6,222 nucleotides of DNA from Cyanobacteriota bacterium (GTDB taxonomy: Bacteria > Cyanobacteriota > Cyanobacteriia > Leptolyngbyales > Leptolyngbyaceae), in NCBI GenBank assembly GCA_027482985.1, contig JAIXVO010000474.1:1-6222 (forward strand). Reading direction: 5' to 3'. The notes under the pieces are model-generated. The model saw only the letters and a list, made by a program, of their open reading frames with translations, was not told the origin of the DNA and did no database searches. Positions 1-4,364 of the stretch are shown here, one piece after another (position 1 is the stretch's first letter; the number at the start of each line of letters is the position of its first letter). Both the position numbers and the translations under genes were made by a program.

Positions 1-177
1 GAATGCAGAAACAGTCCAACCAATTTTGGCTGCAAAAACTGCATTTCGTCCTTCTCCTTCTGCTGGAAAAAGAATTGTCCCAACAGTTAGTTTTGACAAT
101 TGTTCTTTCAAATAACTATTTGGTTCTTCGCCATAAGCAAACTCTTCTTTACTGTATCGAGGTTGCCTAACGGTCAT
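1..177 (-). CDS. SAM-dependent methyltransferase, N-terminal fragment
   Basis: The first 59 codons of a class I (Rossmann-fold) S-adenosylmethionine-dependent methyltransferase; the rest lies beyond the left edge. Residues 36-46 ([11 protein letters not shown]) are the glycine-rich motif I that binds SAM, followed by AAKIGW and VSAF, the usual helix and second strand leading to the acidic residue that holds the ribose. The N-terminal segment [14 protein letters not shown] resembles small stand-alone methyltransferases of the TehB/thiopurine methyltransferase type, but the substrate cannot be told from this part. The ATG at 177 is well supported: GGAG lies 6 bases upstream, a consensus -10 box lies further up, and an in-frame TGA sits 18 bases upstream. 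The fragment is about 39% GC (71 of the first 180 bases), far below its neighbours, and has AT-rich codons and no HIP1 sites, which suggests later acquisition. Motif and start are seen; family is established knowledge; transfer is inferred. Confidence 0.85.
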   Translation of the reverse strand, partial: MTVRQPRYSKEEFAYGEEPNSYLKEQLSKLTVGTILFPAEGEGRNAVFAAKIGWTVSAF

Positions 178-207
178 ACACGTCTCCGTACCTCAGATGG
201 TGCATTC

Positions 208-236
208 ATTATATCCAGTAGATTCACTGGACAGTT
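208..236 (-). promoter_or_regulatory. Promoter of the methyltransferase gene, with inverted repeat in the spacer
   Basis: A perfect TATAAT -10 box reads on the minus strand at 213-208. It lies 30 bases before the ATG at 177, which predicts a leader of about 24 bases. The -35 element at 17-base spacing (236-231, AACTGT) is poor. The spacer holds the inverted repeat listed at 214-231. Confidence 0.6.
214..231. repeat. Perfect 6+6 inverted repeat, possible operator
   Basis: TCCAGT (214-219) and ACTGGA (226-231) form a perfect inverted repeat around a 6-base centre. It fills almost exactly the space between the -10 and -35 positions of the methyltransferase promoter, where a dimeric repressor or an activator would act. 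Geometry is seen; the operator role is inferred. Confidence 0.4.
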
Positions 237-248
237 TTAGACAGACTA

Positions 249-271
249 AGCGGAAGAGCCATTTATCCGCT
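249..271. repeat. Small inverted repeat (hairpin)
   Basis: AGCGGA (249-254) and TCCGCT (266-271) are perfect arms around an 11-base loop. The hairpin lies between the terminator of the 134-residue gene and the methyltransferase promoter. Neither side carries a real T run, so it is not a convincing terminator. It may be a backup 3' structure or chance. Confidence 0.3.
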
Positions 272-283
272 ATTTAACAGCAC

Positions 284-311
284 AAAAAAATGGGGCGCGA
301 ATTGCACCCCA
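284..311 (-). terminator. Rho-independent terminator of the 340-744 gene
   Basis: Read on the minus strand, positions 311-291 form an 8-base-pair stem, TGGGGTGC with GCGCCCCA (one G-U pair), around the 5-base loop AATTC. Seven T residues follow directly (290-284). It begins 28 bases after the TAA stop at 340. GC-rich stem plus immediate U run is the classic intrinsic terminator. It should isolate this gene from the methyltransferase gene downstream. Confidence 0.88.
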
Positions 312-339
312 CCCATAACCACAACACAAGGAAAATTGA

Positions 340-744
340 TTACTTGCGGATGTCTTTCGCCATATTGCGGAACATATCCATGCTGGAGTCCGCCTTGCGC
401 CGAGCAGTTACCTCAGAATTTGTGGGTGCTGCACCATTGCCATTTGTGGTTTCAGCCGGAGTTGAAGTCACGATCGATCCCATCGACACCTTCGGCACCT
501 GAGCGCCGAGTTCGCCATTATTCATCGTCATGGAGGACACTTCTTTTTCCATTTCGATTTCGGCGTTATTCACCGTCTTGGGATACGTGCGGCGGACTTT
601 TTTCACCGTTCGCATGTAGTTTAAATCACCATAAGTCCGAGCTTCATCCATGTTCAGATAGTAAGCCTGACCATTGTTCGCCTGCTCTTGAGCAGATACT
701 TCGTCCTTTTTCTTGCCCCCAAACAACCCAAAAAATCCAGCCAC
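340..744 (-). CDS. Small protein of unknown function, cyanobacterial type
   Basis: Encodes 134 residues starting MAGFFGLFGGKKKDE. I do not know a function. A short hydrophobic, glycine/phenylalanine-rich N-terminus (AGFFGLFGG) and a lysine patch could act as a membrane-touching tip. The central block YYLNMDEARTYGDLNYMRTVKKVRRTYPKT looks like a conserved domain that I associate from memory with cyanobacterial hypothetical proteins. A low-complexity Ser/Thr/Asn-rich stretch follows, then a charged helix ending DMFRNMAKDIRK. There is no transmembrane segment or enzyme motif. The GTG at 744 is chosen over the ATG at 807 because GAGGGAG lies 8 bases upstream of it, while the ATG has no Shine-Dalgarno and the TATAAT box (799-794) falls inside the longer reading frame, so the mRNA would start after the ATG. 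A strong terminator follows, so it is probably a single-gene transcript. Gene reality is well supported; role unknown. Confidence 0.85.
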   Translation of the reverse strand: MAGFFGLFGGKKKDEVSAQEQANNGQAYYLNMDEARTYGDLNYMRTVKKVRRTYPKTVNNAEIEMEKEVSSMTMNNGELGAQVPKVSMGSIVTSTPAETTNGNGAAPTNSEVTARRKADSSMDMFRNMAKDIRK

Positions 745-752
745 GATCGCTA

Positions 753-759
753 CTCCCTC
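753..759 (-). promoter_or_regulatory. Ribosome binding site fixing the GTG start at 744
   Basis: GAGGGAG on the minus strand, 8 bases before the GTG at 744. It is the best Shine-Dalgarno match in the window and decides the start against the in-frame ATG at 807. Confidence 0.7.
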
Positions 760-793
760 TGTTACTGTTTCACTTCGTAAACGATTATTAATG

Positions 794-822
794 ATTATAA
801 CGGTCATAGGGCACGGTTAAAA
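794..822 (-). promoter_or_regulatory. Promoter of the 134-residue gene
   Basis: A consensus TATAAT -10 box lies on the minus strand at 799-794. At a 17-base spacing the -35 position (822-817) reads TTTTAA, a partial match to TTGACA. The predicted start of transcription near 787 gives a leader of about 43 bases to the GTG at 744. Confidence 0.55.
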
Positions 823-897
823 CGGGAAAGGCTAAGTTTTTCAAGGTTTTTGAGCGACTTCACGGAGCAAAACCCTCTTAATTATGGTAATTTTCAC

Positions 898-903
898 TAT
901 AAA
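898..903 (+). promoter_or_regulatory. Possible -10 box for the hydrolase operon
   Basis: TATAAA at 898-903 lies 27 bases before the GTG at 931 and would start transcription near 910. No good -35 element is seen at 16-18 bases upstream. The 808-930 stretch is the divergent promoter region shared with the minus-strand gene, and apart from these boxes I see no clear structure in it. Confidence 0.35.
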
Positions 904-930
904 TAGCTAGAATCAAGCAAACCTGTTCTG

Positions 931-1992
931 GTGAATGACCTGATGACCCTGCAACAACCGTTACCGCTGCCCGATTTTTTCAATCCCGCCACCGTTGGGC
1001 AAGTTTGGCGCGTGCCCTATCAACAACGGGCAGCCGCTGCCACCCAATGGGCGCAACAGTACGACATTCAACCTGCCGCCCACGATCTCACCCGCATCTG
1101 TCTCCTCGCGATCGATGTCCAGAACACCTTTTGTCTGCCGGAGTTTGAGTTATTTGTCGGTGGGCAGTCTGGGCAGGGGGCGATCGCCGACAACGTGCGG
1201 CTGTGTGAATTCATCTATCGCAACCTGGATGTGATCACGGAAATTGTGCCGACGCTGGACACCCATACCGCCATCCAAATTTTCCATCCCATTTTTTGGG
1301 TGAATGCGGCTGGCGAACATCCCATCCCCACTGCCACTATGATTGCGCTGGCGGATGTAGAACAGGGGCAATGGCAAGTGAATCCCGCGATCGCCGCGAG
1401 TCTGGGTTGGGAGCCTGCTGATCTCCAGCAATATGCCTTGCACTACACCCGCCAACTGACCCAGGATGGCAAATATCCCCTCACCGTCTGGCCCTACCAT
1501 TCCATGTTGGGGGGCATTGGTCATGCCCTAGTCGCCGCCGTCGAAGAAGCCTGTTTTTTCCACGCGATCGCCCGTACCAGCCAAACCCGCTTTGAACTCA
1601 AAGGCAATCATCCCCTCACCGAAAATTACTCCGTGTTGCGCCCCGAAGTGACTCAAGACACCACCGGACAGGCGATCGCTCAACCCAACACCCCGCTGAT
1701 GCAAAAGCTGCTCGCCTTCGATGCCGTGATGATTGCAGGTCAGGCGAAAAGTCATTGTGTCGCCTGGACGATCGCCGACTTACTCACGGAAATTCAAGCC
1801 GTTGATCCCACCCTGGCGCAAAAAGTTTACCTGCTGGAAGACTGCACCTCTCCCGTCGTCGTCCCTGGGATCGTAGACTTCAGTGAGTCCGCCGATGCCG
1901 CCTTTGCCCGTTTTGCCGCCGCTGGCATGCACCGCGTCCAATCCACTCAACCGATCGCCACCTGGGACGGGATGCGGCTGAAATTGCCCTAA
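931..1992 (+). CDS. Isochorismatase/nicotinamidase-superfamily cysteine hydrolase, enlarged
   Basis: A 353-residue member of the isochorismatase-like cysteine hydrolase superfamily. Positions equivalent to the nicotinamidase (PncA) active site are all visible: Asp62 in [10 protein letters not shown], Lys224 in [13 protein letters not shown] and Cys276 in [12 protein letters not shown] give the Asp-Lys-Cys triad. Asp110, His112 and His119 ([11 protein letters not shown]) with His190 (WPYH) match the metal ligands. Family chemistry is hydrolysis of an amide or similar C-N bond through a cysteine thioester; nicotinamide to nicotinate is the obvious candidate. It is much longer than the usual 180-210 residues: about 50 extra N-terminal residues and about 55 extra between His119 and Trp187. 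No signal peptide; cytoplasmic. The start is GTG 931 (in-frame TAG at 904) or ATG 943; neither has a clear Shine-Dalgarno. A small gene follows after one base. Superfamily is secure; nicotinamidase activity is inferred. Confidence 0.93.
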   Translation: MNDLMTLQQPLPLPDFFNPATVGQVWRVPYQQRAAAATQWAQQYDIQPAAHDLTRICLLAIDVQNTFCLPEFELFVGGQSGQGAIADNVRLCEFIYRNLDVITEIVPTLDTHTAIQIFHPIFWVNAAGEHPIPTATMIALADVEQGQWQVNPAIAASLGWEPADLQQYALHYTRQLTQDGKYPLTVWPYHSMLGGIGHALVAAVEEACFFHAIARTSQTRFELKGNHPLTENYSVLRPEVTQDTTGQAIAQPNTPLMQKLLAFDAVMIAGQAKSHCVAWTIADLLTEIQAVDPTLAQKVYLLEDCTSPVVVPGIVDFSESADAAFARFAAAGMHRVQSTQPIATWDGMRLKLP

Positions 1993-1993
1993 G

Positions 1994-2245
1994 ATGAAGC
2001 AGGCTGTGGCGATCGCGGCAGCTCCAGAATGCACGTGCAAGGATAAATTGGTTATGGAACTGGAAAATAAGCTGAAAGAAGTCAACACTCGCGCTTTAGA
2101 ACAGGCGATCGCCAAAGTTGTGACCGAGGCCACAGGCTGGGATTATGCCTGCACCATCCGCAACATTCAATATGTCAACACTGGCACCGCCGAATTTAGC
2201 CTGACGCTGGAAACGACGGATTGGCTCATGCCCAAAACGGATTGA
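1994..2245 (+). CDS. Small protein of unknown function, coupled to the hydrolase gene
   Basis: Encodes 83 residues; I do not recognise the family. The ATG lies one base after the hydrolase stop codon, so it is almost certainly co-transcribed and probably translationally coupled. Residues 21-47 look like an amphipathic helix (MELENKLKEVNTRALEQAIAK), followed by strand-like segments (ACTIRNIQY and TAEFSLTLETTDW). A Cys-x-Cys lies at 13-15 and a further cysteine at 53. An alternative start is the ATG at 2054, which has AAGGA 10 bases upstream and gives 63 residues; the N-terminal 20 residues of the longer form include VAIAA, which is simply the reading of a HIP1 site (2009-2016), so they may not be conserved. 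No membrane segment or enzyme motif is seen. It could be an accessory or regulatory partner of the hydrolase, but that rests only on position. Confidence 0.7.
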   Translation: MKQAVAIAAAPECTCKDKLVMELENKLKEVNTRALEQAIAKVVTEATGWDYACTIRNIQYVNTGTAEFSLTLETTDWLMPKTD

Positions 2246-2264
2246 GGGCAGGAGGCAGAGGGCA
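2244..2264 (+). repeat. Three tandem purine-rich heptamers
   Basis: GAGGGCA, GGAGGCA and GAGGGCA follow each other directly, overlapping the last two bases of the small gene. The first and third units are identical; the middle differs at two positions. They resemble the short tandemly repeated heptamers described in cyanobacterial genomes, here in minimal form. Confidence 0.5.
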
Positions 2265-2272
2265 ATGCCTCC
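2251..2272 (+). terminator. Possible terminator hairpin of the hydrolase operon
   Basis: GGAGGCA (2251-2257) and TGCCTCC (2266-2272) form a perfect 7-base-pair stem with an 8-base loop, starting 6 bases after the stop codon at 2245. The downstream sequence CTAGTTTCATT is only mildly T-rich, so this is a weak intrinsic terminator or a 3'-end stabilising hairpin. Confidence 0.4.
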
Positions 2273-2294
2273 CTAGTTTCATTGGCTGAGAAGG

Positions 2295-2444
2295 TTTCTG
2301 ATACCAAATTCCATTGCGATCGCGGCAAATGCCTGTAGGGGCGGGTTTAGCAATAAACTTTAGGTTCGATGTTGATTCAACGCCGAAACCTGCCCCTCCC
2401 AATCCATGATCTGCCCTAGAAGCTGTTTAAATCGGTATTAGAAA
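2295..2444. repeat. Repeat element bounded by imperfect inverted repeats
   Basis: TTTCTGATACCAAATT (2295-2310) and AAATCGGTATTAGAAA (2429-2444) are inverted repeats matching at 13 of 16 positions. They enclose about 120 bases, including a HIP1 site (2316-2323) and a second, GC-rich inverted repeat at 2337-2397. There is no coding sequence inside. Small non-coding elements with such ends fit the dispersed palindromic or MITE-like repeats of cyanobacterial genomes. Arms are seen; mobility is inferred. Confidence 0.5.
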
Positions 2445-2510
2445 GAATTTTCAGGTTTTGCCGCAGGGTTGGTGAGAGCCACTGATGCTGGTGCTAAACC
2501 TGCCCTTACA
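2334..2510. repeat. GC-rich palindromic repeat with three related arms
   Basis: The left arm TGTAGGGGCGGGTTTAGC (2334-2351) is matched by two inverted partners. A near one, AAACCTGCCCCT (2386-2397), matches 2337-2348 at 11 of 12 positions with the odd pair a G-U. A far one, GCTAAACCTGCCCTTACA (2493-2510), matches the whole arm at 16 of 18, both odd pairs again G-U compatible in RNA. A weaker left arm for the far copy may be GCAGGGTT (2464-2471). This looks like two degenerate copies of a dispersed cyanobacterial palindrome, or one 177-base element with an internal arm. Transcripts from either side could fold strongly here and end or be protected. With the heptamers and the 2295-2444 repeat it accounts for most of the gene-free stretch 2246-2538. 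Confidence 0.6.
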
Positions 2511-2538
2511 AGTACTTTGTTGGTTAGAAGTAGACTGA

Positions 2539-4107
2539 TTAGCGGAAAGTGCAGGATTTCCGTTCGCGATCGGAACCGGGTTCTTGCCAGGAATAGGCAA
2601 AGTGACTGACGGTTTTAATTTGGGGCGCTAATGCCTTGAGGGATTGCATCTGCGCTTCCAGCGGGGGGCGAGGACCCAGCGATTGCTGCCAGATACCTGC
2701 CAGTACGGGCTTCACTTCTGTCCCCGGTGGCGCACTGGTTAACACGCGCTGAATTTGTTGCATAATGCAGCTGGTATTGCCACAGAGGGCATAGGACATG
2801 GGGTGCCATTCCGCAGTCGAGGGAAACCGATCCCAATGTTGCAATCGGGAATCGTACCCCTGTCCCACGGTGGCATTGCCTTCTGGGAAAAAGACCAGTC
2901 CTACAGGTAGACGATGGTTGCGCACCGTAGAGACGGCATTGCCGACAAAATCAATCACCCCTTGCGCGGCATGAGCCACAGACAAGCGCCAGAGTTCCGC
3001 TTGTAGTTTAGCCGCTTGTTGAGCTGTCACCGTCCCACTGCTCATCGCCACTGGGTTGATCCCCTGCCACACTGCCGCCTTCTCTTTGGGAAATAATTTC
3101 GCCGCGGCTTTCAAATCATCTGCTCGTAGCACGCCCTGAGTCAAATAGCGTTGTAACAAAGTGGCACCCACGGCATTGCGGGCGCGTTGCATCAACATTT
3201 GTTGGGAAGCCGTGCCGTACACCCACAAATCCTGCACTTTGCTGACCACCGAAGCCCCACCATAGCCGCGAGGGTAGCGAATGTAATCCACCAAAATGCC
3301 ATCTGGTTGGCGTTGGGCGATCGCGGCAATTAACGTCTCATAGTCCTGCCGCACCTGGGGATTATAGGGATCAATAAACGCTTCTTCGGGATTGAGTTGC
3401 CCCAAGTCCGTACTTAACCCGCCCACAATGGTCGCCGTCAAGCTGGTCTGCCCCAAGCCATTCCGAGCCATCGCTTGCTGGCGATCGAACCGTCGCACAT
3501 AACTCGCCCCGAAGTTCATGCCAAACAACCAGGCATGGATCTTCAAGCCCCTTGCTCGACCCTTTTGAATGACCTGTGCCAACAGATCTTCATTGTCCGA
3601 CCCAGAGCCAATCAAAACCGAATACCAGGGTGTCGGATTTTGGTTGGCCGGGAGTAAGACCTTGCCGTTGTAAAACGCTTCCACATAAACCTGGTTGTAA
3701 CCGCGATCGACAATGCGATCCAGGACAGATTCCAGCACGCCCGGTTTCACATCACAGGGATACAACCGAATCCAAATCGCCTGATTCTGCGGCCAGGTTT
3801 GACTCCGACACTGGCGCAGGCGCTCCGCGTGTTGATTCAGCAACGTCTGATATTGCCGTTGCGCCGCTTTGTCACCCCGATTTGCCGCCTGCCGCAACTG
3901 ATCTTTCTGGGCGATCGCGGCGGGGGTTTGCTGACAGTAGGGGGGAAACGCCTCCGACTGTACGGGTTTGACCGCCAAAAAGGGCGTAGTGACACCCACC
4001 AGCGTCACCACGAAAGCGCCCCAGTGCTGCCAGGATGAGACTTGCCGGAAGTGTGTCCATTGCTCGGTGAGGACTGCTCGGACGTGAGACATAGAACGAG
4101 TGATCAT
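2539..4107 (-). CDS. GHL10-like glycosyl hydrolase, exported or membrane-anchored
   Basis: A 522-residue protein resembling the family 10-like glycosyl hydrolases (GHL10), TIM-barrel enzymes thought to act on polysaccharides outside the cytoplasm. Visible barrel-strand motifs in order: YVEAFYNG with Glu143, KIHAWLFGMNFG (190-200), FIDPYNP (244-250), DGILVDYIRYP (269-279, Asp274), WHPMSYALCGNTSC (434-447), AGIWQ (470-474) and FAYSWQEP (503-510). Glu143 and Asp274 are candidate acidic catalytic or binding residues. A hydrophobic segment near residues 30-46 followed by VQSEA suggests a signal peptide or an N-terminal anchor, and cysteines at 58, 100, 118, 442 and 447 suit disulfides in the periplasm. 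Residues 60-100 are Gln/Ala/Arg-rich and probably helical. The start is uncertain: ATG 4107 is used, but GTG 4146 (in-frame TGA 9 bases upstream) and ATG 4092 are equally lacking a Shine-Dalgarno. Substrate unknown. The cyclase gene ends 257 bases upstream on the same strand. Confidence 0.9.
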   Translation of the reverse strand: MITRSMSHVRAVLTEQWTHFRQVSSWQHWGAFVVTLVGVTTPFLAVKPVQSEAFPPYCQQTPAAIAQKDQLRQAANRGDKAAQRQYQTLLNQHAERLRQCRSQTWPQNQAIWIRLYPCDVKPGVLESVLDRIVDRGYNQVYVEAFYNGKVLLPANQNPTPWYSVLIGSGSDNEDLLAQVIQKGRARGLKIHAWLFGMNFGASYVRRFDRQQAMARNGLGQTSLTATIVGGLSTDLGQLNPEEAFIDPYNPQVRQDYETLIAAIAQRQPDGILVDYIRYPRGYGGASVVSKVQDLWVYGTASQQMLMQRARNAVGATLLQRYLTQGVLRADDLKAAAKLFPKEKAAVWQGINPVAMSSGTVTAQQAAKLQAELWRLSVAHAAQGVIDFVGNAVSTVRNHRLPVGLVFFPEGNATVGQGYDSRLQHWDRFPSTAEWHPMSYALCGNTSCIMQQIQRVLTSAPPGTEVKPVLAGIWQQSLGPRPPLEAQMQSLKALAPQIKTVSHFAYSWQEPGSDRERKSCTFR

Positions 4108-4146
4108 GGGACAGACCGAGTAAGAACCAAAAATCTGTCCTAACAC

Positions 4147-4364
4147 AGTAATTCACGCTGCCCGATTTGGCACAGAAACCCAGGAGAAAATCGCCAGTCA
4201 CCCGAAAGCACCGCCCACCCATGGCGGCAGGCGTTGAGGCTACGGTTGGGCGATCGCGGTCAAGCCACTGGCAGCAGTAACGGTGGTGTTAAAAATTTTT
4301 CCGTGACCTGATCCCACTCAACCAGACTCACCCGAACAGGGGCGGGGATTTGTCTCGATTCTCC
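4147..4364. other. Gap between cyclase and glycosyl hydrolase genes
   Basis: This 218-base gap has no credible coding sequence. It contains one HIP1 site (4250-4257), the palindrome AAAAATTTTT (4291-4300) and a short GC stem CCGCC/GGCGG (4211-4227). No convincing terminator for the cyclase gene and no good promoter for the hydrolase is seen, so read-through from the cyclase into the hydrolase remains possible. Confidence 0.4.

Noticed and set aside
336..791. Plus-strand open frame of 151 codons opposite the small minus-strand gene
   Set aside because: It is rich in Cys, Pro, His and Ser as expected for a shadow frame, and the minus-strand frame has the promoter, ribosome binding site and terminator.
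168..808. Identical 11-base TAACGGTCATA at 168-178 and 798-808
   Set aside because: Several 11-base matches are expected by chance in 6.2 kb. The two copies lie in different contexts (a true start codon and an unused ATG).
887..900. NtcA-like site GTA-N8-TAT upstream of the hydrolase gene
   Set aside because: The consensus is GTA-N8-TAC and no suitable -10 box lies about 22 bases downstream, so a nitrogen-control site is not supported.
1150..1524. Minus-strand open frame of 124 codons inside the hydrolase gene
   Set aside because: It is antisense to the catalytic and metal-binding region of the hydrolase, with low-complexity sequence and no family resemblance.
3872..4222. Minus-strand frame of 116 codons overlapping the N-terminus of the glycosyl hydrolase
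   Set aside because: It overlaps the hydrolase in another frame and has no domain or Shine-Dalgarno.
4211..4227. CCGCC/GGCGG stem in the cyclase-hydrolase gap as a terminator
   Set aside because: The stem is only 5 base pairs and no T run follows on either strand.
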